DNA of 42,637 nt from [Chlorobium] sp. 445 (GTDB lineage Bacteria > Bacteroidota > Chlorobiia > Chlorobiales > Thermochlorobacteraceae). Where the stretch lies: assembly GCA_002763895.1 (NCBI GenBank), contig NSLH01000023.1, positions 1 to 42,637 of the forward strand, given 5' to 3'. Below the pieces are notes generated by a model. That model was given only the letters and a program-made list of their open reading frames with translations, was not told the DNA's origin and did no database searches. Made by a program: the position numbers and the translations under genes. This document shows positions 16,238 through 25,389 of the stretch, piece by piece (position 1 is the first letter of the stretch; every line of letters begins with the position of its first letter).

Positions 16238-17137
16238 ATGAACAAACAAATTTTAGGCGGTTTTTATACAGGTGCTACTGCATTTGCTGTAATACTGATT
16301 TTTCTCATTGTTGCCATTATTCTGTTTGACATCTTACGTGGCGGATTAGCCAAACTGAGTTGGGAGTTTCTGACGCAGCCGCCGCGTGAAGGTATGACAG
16401 AAGGAGGAATTTTCCCTGCCATTTATGGTACCGTCGTACTGGTGATTTTGATGTCTATTGTTGGTCTTCCATTCGGCATCATCACGGCTATTTATCTTTC
16501 TGAATACACGACGGCACAAAGTCGGTTTGCGCGTGCTGTACGCTTTGCCGTTAGCAATTTAGCCAGTGTGCCTTCTATCGTGTTTGGCTTGTTTGGGTTA
16601 GGATTTTTCGTGCAGTTTATTGGTGCAGGATTAGATGCTGCGTTTGCGCTAGAAGATGAGGTCATTTGGGGCAAACCTGCCTTGATTTGGGCTGCTGCAA
16701 CCCTTGCTTTGCTTACACTGCCAGTTACGATTGTCTCCGTCGAGGAAGCCTTGCGCAATGTGCCGCGTGAATACCGCGAAGCCTCACATGCACTTGGCGC
16801 CACCAAGTGGCAAACGATCTGGCACACGGTTTTGCCTAATGCCGTCAGTGGTATTCTGACCGGCGCCATTCTTGCCGTTAGCCGCGGCGCTGGTGAAGTT
16901 GCGCCCTTGCTTTTTACCGGCGCAGCATTTTTTCTACCCAAACTCCCCAATTCGCTCGATGACCAGTTTATGCATTTAGGCTATCATCTCTATGTGCTTG
17001 CTACACAGTCGGTTAATGTCGAACTCACTTTGCCCCTTCAGTACAGCACTACACTGGTCTTGCTTGTTCTTACCTTCACATTGAATCTTACCGCCATCTT
17101 GATTCGATATCGGCTTCGTAGCCAGTTTTCTCTGTAA
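16238..17137 (+). CDS. pstA: Phosphate ABC transporter permease PstA
   Basis: A 299-residue permease with about six transmembrane helices. Family segments include SNLASVPSIVFGLFGLGFFV, the coupling region VPREYREASHALGATKWQTI, and AVSRGAGEVAPLLFTGAAF. It pairs with PstC. The next gene downstream is on the opposite strand (diguanylate cyclase), so neither pstB, which encodes the ATPase, nor phoU follows here. The ATPase must come from elsewhere in the genome for the importer to work. The 87-nt gap to the convergent gene has a small CTGCAG inverted repeat but no T-run. Confidence 0.95.
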   Translation: MNKQILGGFYTGATAFAVILIFLIVAIILFDILRGGLAKLSWEFLTQPPREGMTEGGIFPAIYGTVVLVILMSIVGLPFGIITAIYLSEYTTAQSRFARAVRFAVSNLASVPSIVFGLFGLGFFVQFIGAGLDAAFALEDEVIWGKPALIWAAATLALLTLPVTIVSVEEALRNVPREYREASHALGATKWQTIWHTVLPNAVSGILTGAILAVSRGAGEVAPLLFTGAAFFLPKLPNSLDDQFMHLGYHLYVLATQSVNVELTLPLQYSTTLVLLVLTFTLNLTAILIRYRLRSQFSL

Positions 17138-17224
17138 GCATATTGCAACTTTGTTCTGCAGGCTTCACTGCAGCAGGTCTCCTCGTCTATAAATTGCTTT
17201 GCCCTAACTGCACATTTTGCGATT

Positions 17225-18934
17225 CTAGAAACACACTTTGTTGCGCCCTGTGCGTTTTGCCTCGTAGAGTTTTTCATCTGCAGCGTGCAGCACCGCATCA
17301 AGGTCGTGATAACCTTTAGCTTCAACGACGCCGATGCTAATTGTGATAGCCAGATCGGGATGCATTTTTTGCCAGTCATAATTTTGCACACTTAGGCGAA
17401 TTTTCTCGCAAGCAGCCACAGCTTTGGACAGAGGGGTTTCCGGCATTACGATTACAAATTCTTCACCGCCATATCGTGCAATGATATCATTGCTGCGCGA
17501 TTCCGAGCGAAAAATTTTTGCCAGTTCCCGCAGCACCTCATCACCGACTTGATGCGAGAAACGGTCGTTGACTTGCTTGAAGAAATCAATATCCAACATA
17601 GCAACGCTGAGTGTTCGCTCATAGCGCCGTGAACGCTCGAGTTCTTGACTGAGTTCAATATCCAGATATCTTCGGTTAAGCAATTTGGTTAAGCCATCTT
17701 CACGCGCTTGGCGTTCTAAAACTTTTGCCTGCTCTTGAACTTGCAGCAGCAGTGCTGTCTTCTGGGCATTTGCTTCACGCAAAGATTCCATCAACTTTTG
17801 CAATTCCTGATTTGCCTTGACAAGTTCGATATTTTTTAACCGATAGATTTCCATCTCACGCTGTGCTTTTTCCGCATCGTATTGAATGGAGATGCTGCGA
17901 AGTTTTTGTGCCATTTCACGGCTGAGTACTTCTTCTTTGAGACTATGAAATTTTTTGAAGTGGAACAGGGCTTTTTCAAAATCTTGGATGCGTTCATAGG
18001 CTTGCGCCATAGCTTCATGGACTTTGTAGACACATTCCTTTAATTTTCTTTCTTCGGCAACCGACAACGCCGTTGAAAGATGCTGGAGCGCCTGTGCTAT
18101 GTTATTTTTTTCTATGAATAGCGTGCCTAAACGTGTGAGTGCAATCACCACGCCGTGCTTATGTTGCACTTCTTTTGAAATCTCGAGGCTTTGAAAATAA
18201 AACTTTTCGGCTTCCACAAGATTATTTTGCTTCTGGTAGAGCGCGCCTATGTTAGCCAGCGTTACGCCTTCTCCGCGCTTATCTCCAACCCGGCGGCGCA
18301 TCTCCAGCGCTTTTTGATAGTAGTCTAACGCACGCTGCATATCGCCAATGCGCTCATACGTCTCTCCAAGTTCATTGAGCGTATAAGCCTGGCCTTGCAA
18401 ATTTCCCAGTTCTTCTTTGAGTGCAAGACTCTTAAACAAATATGCAAATGCTTTCGGGGCATCATTAAGCCGCGCTTGCACACGCCCTAAATCATTGTAT
18501 GAGTAAGCTTCACCTAATTTATCGCCTGTCTCTTCTTTGAGTTTAAGGCTTCTGAGGTAGTAGTTAATGGCGTTCGGATAATCTCCCAAGCGGTAGTGCA
18601 CGTTGCCAATCCAGTTCAGCACATGCCCTTGAGAGATTTTATCGTCAAGATTTTGGTAGGCAGAGAGCACGTAAAGTAATTCTCTGAGGGCATCTTCATA
18701 ATCGGAGATCAAATACTTGCACACAGCATGATAATACAGGCTACGCACAGCGCCTTTTTCATAGCCCAGTTTTTTTGCCATAGCATGTGCGGCGTTGCTA
18801 AGGTCAATACTGCGTTGTGGGTTGATATCTTTGACTTCCCATGCATAGTCGTTAAGCAAATCCACTTTTTCTATACTTTCAGGTAAACTTTCAAGACGCT
18901 GCTCTATATTGCTCAATTTTTCTATCAGTTCCAT
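17225..18934 (-). CDS. TPR-containing diguanylate cyclase (GGDEF)
   Basis: A 569-residue protein. Residues about 1-330 are tandem tetratricopeptide repeats (for example RLGDYPNAINYYLRSLKLKE, AYTLNELGETYERIGDMQRA), then a coiled coil (about 330-405, KAQREMEIYRLKNIELVKAN), then a GGDEF domain. The catalytic motif is GGEEF at 489-493, with LTKLLNRRYLD and MLDIDFFKQVND upstream. An inhibitory I-site RSND (R480, D483) lies five residues before it, so product feedback is likely. It makes c-di-GMP in the cytoplasm, and the TPR part probably senses a protein partner. No signal peptide or membrane segment is seen. A c-di-GMP-degrading HD-GYP protein is encoded nearby on the other strand (20287). Confidence 0.94.
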   Translation of the reverse strand: MELIEKLSNIEQRLESLPESIEKVDLLNDYAWEVKDINPQRSIDLSNAAHAMAKKLGYEKGAVRSLYYHAVCKYLISDYEDALRELLYVLSAYQNLDDKISQGHVLNWIGNVHYRLGDYPNAINYYLRSLKLKEETGDKLGEAYSYNDLGRVQARLNDAPKAFAYLFKSLALKEELGNLQGQAYTLNELGETYERIGDMQRALDYYQKALEMRRRVGDKRGEGVTLANIGALYQKQNNLVEAEKFYFQSLEISKEVQHKHGVVIALTRLGTLFIEKNNIAQALQHLSTALSVAEERKLKECVYKVHEAMAQAYERIQDFEKALFHFKKFHSLKEEVLSREMAQKLRSISIQYDAEKAQREMEIYRLKNIELVKANQELQKLMESLREANAQKTALLLQVQEQAKVLERQAREDGLTKLLNRRYLDIELSQELERSRRYERTLSVAMLDIDFFKQVNDRFSHQVGDEVLRELAKIFRSESRSNDIIARYGGEEFVIVMPETPLSKAVAACEKIRLSVQNYDWQKMHPDLAITISIGVVEAKGYHDLDAVLHAADEKLYEAKRTGRNKVCF

Positions 18935-19041
18935 TAGCCATGCTGTGTTATAGATTAGAGTATCTCCTCATTCCTTGCCTGTCCAATGTCACTGTCTCTG
19001 AGTTTTTACGGTTAGCTTGATTTTGTTCAAATTTTCATTTT

Positions 19042-19064
19042 GAGAAAATATGAATTATTTTCTC
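19042..19064. promoter_or_regulatory. AT-rich palindrome upstream of ferredoxin-NADP reductase
   Basis: Perfect 9-bp arms GAGAAAATA (19042-19050) and TATTTTCTC (19056-19064) flank the centre TGAAT. It lies 112 nt before the ATG at 19176, in a 241-nt divergent spacer. The ATTTTCTC half also occurs twice upstream of the ferritin-like gene. A dimeric repressor or activator site is inferred. Confidence 0.5.
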
Positions 19065-19175
19065 TTCTTACTACCGCTGCGTTCTTTGCGTTTTTGCTAT
19101 GACAGGCTGAAACCTTCTAGCATTTAAGATTTGTTGAAAAACCGATTTTTGCATCATCAATTTTGCTGTTTTACT

Positions 19176-20246
19176 ATGTTAAGTTCGACTCACGGACAAA
19201 GTGCCTTTCTCAGCGAAGCGACACTTGACCAGACCCCTGATATCGCTGATCTTACTATCATCGGTGCAGGTCCTACTGGACTTTTTGGCGCATTTTATGC
19301 TGGGTTGCGCTCAATGCGTGTGCGTATCTTGGAAAGTCTGGCTGAAATTGGCGGTCAGCTCACGGCACTTTATCCAAAGAAAAATATCTATGATGTCGCT
19401 GGCTATCCGAAAGTGCTTGCTGAAGATTTGGTCAAGAGTCTCTATGAGCAATGTGTGCAGTATCAGCCTGATATTATTACCTCAGCGCGTGTTGAGAAAC
19501 TCGAGCGCGAACATGATTTGCTCAAACTTACGGTAGAAGATGGTCGTGTTTTTTGGTCAAAGACCGTTCTCATTGCTGCTGGTGTTGGAGCTTTTACACC
19601 GCGCAAATTAGAATCGCCCGAGATTGCACCGTGGGAAGGCAAGGGGCTCTACTACTTTGTCAAAGACCCAACCATCTTCTATGGCAAGAAAATTTTGGTC
19701 ATTGGTGGTGGTGATTCAGCGATGGACTGGGCAATGGCGCTTGGCGATAAAACTGATATGTTGCTCATTCATCGCCGCGATAAATTTGTAGCACACGAAG
19801 ATAGTGTCAAGAAAGTCAAAGAAATGGGTGTTCCGATTCGCACCTTCTGGGAACTCAAAGCGATTCACGGTGAAAACGATAAGATTCACAGTGTTACTAT
19901 CTTCAATAACAAAACCAAAGAGGAAGAAACTCTTGAAGTTGAAGCTGTTTTGTGCAACTTAGGGTTTCATACTAACCTTGGCTCCATTAAGGATTGGGGC
20001 TTAGAGATTCATAACAATGGCATTGTTGTCAACGCTCATATGGAAACCAACATTAAGGGTGTTTATGCTGCGGGCGATATTGCTTGGCATCAAGCCAAAC
20101 TCAAACTCATTGCTACTGGCTTTGGCGAAGCGGCTATTGCTGTTAATCATGCAAAAACCGTGATTGACCCGCATGCTTCGTTTTTCCCAGGACACAGCAG
20201 CAGCAAAGACGACAAAAAGGAAGAAAAGCAACCTCAATCTGCTTGA
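19176..20246 (+). CDS. Ferredoxin-NADP(+) reductase, thioredoxin-reductase-like type
   Basis: A 356-residue flavoprotein of the FNR type found in Chlorobium and Bacillus (YumC-like). The FAD-binding motif is G30-A-G-P-T-G35 in LTIIGAGPTGLFGAFYAG; the NADPH motif is VIGGGDSAMDWAMAL; the C-terminal flavin segment is GVYAAGDIAW. There is no CxxC redox disulfide between the domains, which separates it from true thioredoxin reductase. It passes electrons between ferredoxin and NADP in the cytoplasm. I choose ATG 19176; a longer in-frame start at 19131 adds 15 residues that do not look conserved. A 23-bp palindrome lies upstream, and a c-di-GMP phosphodiesterase gene follows after 40 nt. Confidence 0.92.
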   Translation: MLSSTHGQSAFLSEATLDQTPDIADLTIIGAGPTGLFGAFYAGLRSMRVRILESLAEIGGQLTALYPKKNIYDVAGYPKVLAEDLVKSLYEQCVQYQPDIITSARVEKLEREHDLLKLTVEDGRVFWSKTVLIAAGVGAFTPRKLESPEIAPWEGKGLYYFVKDPTIFYGKKILVIGGGDSAMDWAMALGDKTDMLLIHRRDKFVAHEDSVKKVKEMGVPIRTFWELKAIHGENDKIHSVTIFNNKTKEEETLEVEAVLCNLGFHTNLGSIKDWGLEIHNNGIVVNAHMETNIKGVYAAGDIAWHQAKLKLIATGFGEAAIAVNHAKTVIDPHASFFPGHSSSKDDKKEEKQPQSA

Positions 20247-20286
20247 TATGGAAATTTATTCTACCTGAACCAACTTATTTGAGACT

Positions 20287-21345
20287 ATGACTGCAGCACT
20301 ACAAACCCCGACCTTGAAAAATGGCTACTCTAAAGGCAGCGGGCAGCGATTAGCTGATATTCTGATTGTCGACGACCAGGAAATCATCTTAAAGTTACTT
20401 GAAGAAACCTTGCGCAGTGAGGGCTATAGTGTGCGCATGGCTACAAACGGCTACGAAGCCCTCAATGCGGTAAATGAAAAGAAGCCCGACCTTATCATCA
20501 CCGATATGCTCATGCCAAAGATGAATGGGGTCGATATGGTTGCAAAATTGAAGGAATCTGCTGATACGCGGCTCATTCCTACGATTATGCTCACAGGTCT
20601 TTTTGACTTCGATAACAAAGTAAGAGCCCTGGAAATCGGCGTCGATGATTTTTTAGGCAAGCCCTTTAACCGTGTAGAATTGATTACCAAAGTTCGTGCG
20701 CTGCTCAAGACTAAAATGTATATTGATCAACTTGAGAACGCCGAAACGGTGATTTTCTCACTTGCCCTCGCTATCGAGGGCAGGGATCCTTATACCAACG
20801 GACACTGCCATCGTCTATCTGACTACGGTATGAAACTTGCCAAAAAAATTGGCTTAGGCGAATGGGACATTGACGCTGTGCGCAAAGGTGGCGTGATACA
20901 CGATATTGGCAAAATCGCAGTGCCCGATTCTATTCTGCTCAAACCCGGCAAACTCACTCCCGAGGAATACGAGGTAATGAAGATTCACCCTGAAGCGGGT
21001 GAAAACATTTGCAAACCGCTTAAATCCTTGCATCATGTTTTGCCTATTGTGCGCAGTCATCAAGAACGCTGGGATGGCACAGGCTACCCTGATAAACTTT
21101 CAGGCACAAACATCCCACTTACGGCGCGCATCATCGCCTTGGTTGATTTCTATGACGCATTGATGACTGTCAGACCCTATAAACGCGCTCTTGATGTCAA
21201 ACAGTGTTTAGAGATTATGAGCCAAGAAACTCAAGATCATAAGTGGGATCCCAACTTGATGCGTGTCTTTCAAGACATGATTGTCTCTGGAGAAATTGAG
21301 AAACCTTTTTCAGAAATTCAACCTATTGTCTACGAGCATCAATAA
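20287..21345 (+). CDS. Response regulator with HD-GYP c-di-GMP phosphodiesterase domain
   Basis: A 352-residue cytoplasmic protein. Residues 24-142 are a receiver domain with acidic pocket D29-D30, acceptor D73 (LIITDMLMP), T103 and K125 (FLGKPFN). Residues about 150-340 are HD-GYP: H205-D206 in GGVIHDIGK, IHPEAGENI, and the signature RSHQERWDGTGYPDKL with GYP at 266-268. All expected metal and active-site residues appear to be present. Such proteins degrade c-di-GMP after phosphorylation by a sensor kinase, but no kinase gene is in the window. Together with the GGDEF protein encoded nearby it could set the local c-di-GMP level. The DHH-protein gene starts 7 nt after its stop. Confidence 0.94.
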   Translation: MTAALQTPTLKNGYSKGSGQRLADILIVDDQEIILKLLEETLRSEGYSVRMATNGYEALNAVNEKKPDLIITDMLMPKMNGVDMVAKLKESADTRLIPTIMLTGLFDFDNKVRALEIGVDDFLGKPFNRVELITKVRALLKTKMYIDQLENAETVIFSLALAIEGRDPYTNGHCHRLSDYGMKLAKKIGLGEWDIDAVRKGGVIHDIGKIAVPDSILLKPGKLTPEEYEVMKIHPEAGENICKPLKSLHHVLPIVRSHQERWDGTGYPDKLSGTNIPLTARIIALVDFYDALMTVRPYKRALDVKQCLEIMSQETQDHKWDPNLMRVFQDMIVSGEIEKPFSEIQPIVYEHQ

Positions 21346-21352
21346 TCTCAGC

Positions 21353-22237
21353 ATGAGGTATAATGTTCTTACGCGCGCGGACCTCGATGGCTTAGTCTGC
21401 GCAGTTATCCTGAAGAATACCGAAGACATTGAAAAGATCCGTTTCTCTGAGCCTAAGTTTGTTCAAGACCGTGAAATTGAAGTCTATCCTAACGATATTC
21501 TTACCAATCTACCTTATCACCCCAACTGTGCAATGTGGTTTGACCATCATATTGCGAACATTCGCCCAAAGAATTTCAAAGGGTCATTCAAAAACGCGCC
21601 GTCTGCTGCACGCGTTGTCTATGATTACTATCTACCTAACTTCCCACACCTGACAAAATATGAAGACTTACTGCACGCTACCGACCGCATTGATGCTGCT
21701 GAACTCACCTACGATGAAGTCTTAACGCCTGAAGGGTATCTCTTGCTTTCTATGACGATTGATGGCAAGTTCCATGAAGATGAACCCTACTGGCTCCATG
21801 TGATTGACTTGCTCAAAGACAAGTCGCTTGATGAAATTATGAATGATCCCTTAGTCAAAGCCAAGTGTGAAAAATTTCGTGAAGAGGACCTCAACTTTCG
21901 TGATGCAATTCGCAAGCATTCGCGCATAGAAAAAAATGTGCTGGTTACAGACCTACGCGCTTACAGTCAGGATTTGCCTAATGGAAACCGTTACTATGTT
22001 TATGCTTTTCAAGCGGCAACCAATCTCTCCATGCGCATTACGCCCGACCGAGAGCGTCCGGGGATGGTCTCTATCGGCGTAGGGTATAACATTTTTAACC
22101 GCACTGCAAACATCAATGTCGGTGAGCTTATGAAAAAATATGGCGGTGGTGGTCACAAGAGCGTCGGTAGCACCAAAGTTAAAGCTGAAGATGCTGACCG
22201 TATCATTCAAGAATTGCTCACCTACCTGACGCGCTGA
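21353..22237 (+). CDS. DHH family phosphoesterase
   Basis: A 294-residue protein. The N-terminal domain has the metal motifs of the DHH superfamily: TRADLDGLVCA and the signature FDHHIAN; the C-terminal DHHA1 part ends with YGGGGHKSVGST. The family cleaves phosphodiester or phosphoanhydride bonds (short RNA, pAp, cyclic dinucleotides or polyphosphate). Which one cannot be decided here. I choose the ATG at 21353; a longer in-frame start at 21281 would overlap the HD-GYP gene by 65 bases. It starts 7 nt after that gene and may be co-transcribed. Because it lies next to a c-di-GMP phosphodiesterase, a role in linear dinucleotide degradation is attractive but unproven. Confidence 0.88.
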   Translation: MRYNVLTRADLDGLVCAVILKNTEDIEKIRFSEPKFVQDREIEVYPNDILTNLPYHPNCAMWFDHHIANIRPKNFKGSFKNAPSAARVVYDYYLPNFPHLTKYEDLLHATDRIDAAELTYDEVLTPEGYLLLSMTIDGKFHEDEPYWLHVIDLLKDKSLDEIMNDPLVKAKCEKFREEDLNFRDAIRKHSRIEKNVLVTDLRAYSQDLPNGNRYYVYAFQAATNLSMRITPDRERPGMVSIGVGYNIFNRTANINVGELMKKYGGGGHKSVGSTKVKAEDADRIIQELLTYLTR

Positions 22238-22258
22238 TTCAATCGTCTTGCCTTTCAT

Positions 22259-22936
22259 ATGCAAAGCCGCTTAGACGAACTGCATCGCTTGCTCGCCTCG
22301 GTTTACAATCTTTCACTTGCTACATATTTCATCGGTGCGCATCGCTTTACATTTCTTAGTGTCGCCAACAGTTACGACTTGCTTGATTCACTGAGCGAAG
22401 CGTGCATCAAGGATGAGATTATGCCATACTGGGCAGAAATCTGGCCCGCTTCTTTCGTGCTGGCTGAATACATTTTGGAGGACCTTTGTCCTGCTGGTAA
22501 ACGGTGTATAGAGTTAGGTGCAGGTTTAGGTGTCGTTAGTGTCGCCGCTGCAAAGGCTGGCGCAAGCGTACTAGCAACAGACTATGTCGAAGAAGCCTTA
22601 CCTTTCATTGAATTCAATGCGCTGAGCAATGGCACGACACTCCAGACCGCGCAATTAGATTGGAATCATGTTTGGCTCAATGAACAGTTCGATCTTGTCT
22701 TTGCCGCTGATGTGCTCTATGAACGCCGCAATCTTCTGCCTATTGTTAGCGCAATTCATAAATTGCTCAAAGCAGATGGCAAAGCTATCCTTGCCACCCC
22801 ACAGCGTGAAATTGCTAGCAGCTTTTTGGCGTTATCACGGGAGAATCATTTTAAGGTCTCGCACCTCACGAAACCGTTGATCATTTTAGGCAAAACGTTG
22901 CCTATTGACATCTATGTACTTGAGCGCGAGCACTAA
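22259..22936 (+). CDS. Class I SAM-dependent methyltransferase (METTL/ETFB-lysine-methyltransferase-like)
   Basis: A 225-residue Rossmann methyltransferase. Motif I is RCIELGAGLGVVSVAA, followed by VLATDYVEEAL and FDLVFAADVLYE. The segment MPYWAEIWPASFVLAEYI before motif I resembles the PxWAxxWP region of the METTL/ETFB lysine methyltransferase group. That group methylates lysines in proteins; another protein or small-molecule substrate is possible. It starts 21 nt after the DHH gene on the same strand. Confidence 0.8.
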   Translation: MQSRLDELHRLLASVYNLSLATYFIGAHRFTFLSVANSYDLLDSLSEACIKDEIMPYWAEIWPASFVLAEYILEDLCPAGKRCIELGAGLGVVSVAAAKAGASVLATDYVEEALPFIEFNALSNGTTLQTAQLDWNHVWLNEQFDLVFAADVLYERRNLLPIVSAIHKLLKADGKAILATPQREIASSFLALSRENHFKVSHLTKPLIILGKTLPIDIYVLEREH

Positions 22937-22962
22937 ACACTTTACTTTTTTATGCTTGCACC

Positions 22963-23870
22963 ATGCTTGGACTGTTCAAGAAACGGCTTAAACCCACTTG
23001 GCAATTCACGAAACCTAATGGTTGGATTTGGCGTGCGCTTTTATCGGTGATGAATACCTAATTGGTGAATTTCGTCAGAGCGGCGAGCGCAAAGCCTCTT
23101 TTTTCTTACTCAATGCTCAGACGGGCGCACTGTTGTGGGATAATTTCGTGCTCACAGATAGCCATCAAAAACCTGTTGGCGACGGCTGGTGGGTTGGAAT
23201 GGAAACTGTCTACGCAGGCTTGGTCTATTTTCATGGCTATTACAGTCCTAATGTGCCCGAACATCTGGGCATCTGGGCAATGGAGCCGAGCCAAAAAGCC
23301 ATCAAATGGGTCCGCCCTGACTTAGGCTACCTTTGCATCAGCAGTGGTAAAATGGTAGCGCTGCGCAATGTGCTGGTCGAGGGTTATGCTGAACGCTCAT
23401 TTCTTACACTCAATCCTCTGACTGGTGAAGAGATTGATAACTTTGGTCAAAATGCTGCAGCGGCAAATTTCCTGCGTAATTCTGCACCGAGCCTTTTAGC
23501 CGAGCAAGAGGTTGTGCTGTCTGAACAAATTGCAGAATCCTCTCCGCGCTTTGCAGAAATAGCAAAGTTAGCTAAAGATGCCACACAGGGCACTCGTGTG
23601 ATTGGAGCTTTTGATGTGCTCGAGCATCATGGTCAGACGATTATCGGATATCATGAACAGACCAATCAAATGGTTACGAATCAGGCTGGCGCAAGGGTGC
23701 TTGGGCTGAACTACAAACTCTTCGTGCTCGATAGCAAACAAAATGTGATTTACAGTGATATCTTAGGTGAGCTTATGAGCGGGCTCTTGGTCGATGGCTT
23801 TTTTGTGCGTCGCAATCGGCTTTACTACGTCAAAGAACGCAACACACTTTGTGCGATAGACTTACCTTGA
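22963..23870 (+). CDS. DUF4905-like conserved protein, frame broken by one base
   Basis: An ATG at 22963 starts MLGLFKKRLKPTWQFTKPNG followed by WIWR, then the frame stops. The rest (FIGDEYLIGEFRQSGERKA through NTLCAIDLP) is one frame away. Adding one T to the T4 run at 23039-23042 gives WIWRALFIGDEYLIGEFR and a protein of about 302 residues. The N-terminal pattern (KKRLKPTW, IWR, LIGE) resembles DUF4905 proteins of Bacteroidota as I recall them, which have no known function. The body has repeated beta segments (LLNAQTGALLWDN, LTLNPLTGEEID) suggesting a beta-propeller-like fold. The stop is only 2 nt from the stop of the convergent pyruvate kinase gene. The frameshift is real in this sequence but may be an assembly error. 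Confidence 0.65.
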
Positions 23871-23872
23871 CA

Positions 23873-25308
23873 TTATCCGATACGGCTTACTTTAATTGTA
23901 TCGGTCGTGCCGTGCCTTAAAATCGGAATGCCCATGGTATAGACAATCACATCACCCGGCTTGATAATCGATCTCTCAGCAAGTTTTGTTTCAATCATTC
24001 GGAAACTGTCGTCTGTTGAAGTAATTGTCTCTGTGAGAATAGTCTCTGCGCCCCACACAAGCCCCATCAACCTTTGCACTTTTTCATTATCTGTAATCAC
24101 GATAATGGGCATAGAGGGCTTTTGCTTTGAGACTTTTATGGCGGTGCCGCCTGTGTGACTTAGCACGACAATTGCCTTTGCATGAATTTTACTTGCGACA
24201 TCTACGGCTGATATCGCAATGGCTTCACTCAAATCCACGGCGTTAGCATGATTTTTGTTTGCGGCGCAAAGATCTCACGCTCTGCCATGAGCAAGTGATG
24301 AATGTCTTTTGACTCCACACTGTTGATGATCTCGCACATGGTCTTGACCGTCTCCACAGGATATTTGCCAGCAGCAGTCTCACCAGAGAGCATGACGGCA
24401 TCTGTACCATCGAAGACTGCATTTGCAACATCACTGGCTTCGGCTCGTGTTGGGCGCGGATTTTCAGTCATTGACTCCAGCATCTGCGTGGCAATGATTA
24501 CAGGTTTGTAAGCGGCATTACATTTTTGCACGATAATTTTTTGGAGCACAGGTACTACTGATGTTTTCATCTCGACACCCAAGTCACCACGAGCGACCAT
24601 CACCGCATTAGTGGCTGCAATGATCTCATCAATGTTTTCAATAGCTTCAGGGCGCTCAATTTTGGCAACAATCCATGCATTTTTGCCACGCGAGCGAATA
24701 ATGTCAGAGAGTTGTTGGATGTCTTTAGCCGTGCGCACAAATGAAAGTGCAATCATATCGACCTCGTTGTCTAAGCCAAAATGTGCATCCTCAATATCTT
24801 TTTCGGAGAGCGAAGGCACAGACATATTGACGCCTGGCAAGTTCAATCCTTTTTGCGATTTCAGTAATCCGCCTACCACCACTTCCGTAATGACTTCTCG
24901 GTCAGTTTTGTCTAAGACCTTAACTTCCAACAAGCCATCGTCCATCAAGATTCTATCACCGCGCTGCACGTCGTAGACAATTTCTTTGTAAGTTGTAGAG
25001 ACTCGGTCATAAGTGCCGATAATATCGTCCGTTGTTATGATTAGCCGATCCCCTTGTTTGAGTAGGACGGTTTTTTCAAGTGTGCCAATGCGGATTTTCG
25101 GTCCTTGCAGATCTTGCAGAATTGCAATTGGTTTGCCTGTTCGGCGCGAAGCTTCTCTGACAAGGTCAATACGCGCTTTATGCTCGGCGTGGCTACCGTG
25201 CGAGAAATTTAACCGTGCCACATCCATGCCTGCATGAATGAGCTCGATGATTTTCTCAAGCGAATTCGTTGCCGGTCCCAGCGTGCAAATGATTTTTGTG
25301 CGTTTCAT
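23873..25308 (-). CDS. pyk: Pyruvate kinase, frame broken by one base
   Basis: An ATG at 25308 opens a full pyruvate kinase catalytic region: [82 protein letters not shown] and [15 protein letters not shown]. That frame ends at 24229. The C-terminal allosteric domain ([43 protein letters not shown]) is in the next frame down to 23873. Adding one A to the A5 run at 24252-24256 restores [18 protein letters not shown] and 478 residues, the usual length. The enzyme makes pyruvate and ATP from phosphoenolpyruvate. It lies 81 nt after the S46 peptidase gene. Because it is central and intact apart from one homopolymer base, a sequencing error is my preferred explanation. Confidence 0.92.
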
Positions 25309-25389
25309 TGCTTGTCAAGTTTAGCATTACCGTAAAACAGTTGACAGACGAAGGTGCTGCAAAATCTTCCTACTTACAAGTTGTCAGGC

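Noticed and set aside
17156-17173. CTGCAG inverted repeat between pstA and the diguanylate cyclase gene
   Set aside because: Six-base arms with a 6-nt loop but no T-run on either strand; not convincing as a terminator.
24229-24260. Programmed frameshift in pyruvate kinase
   Set aside because: A5 is too short for efficient slippage and the same type of break recurs in unrelated genes; sequencing error is simpler.
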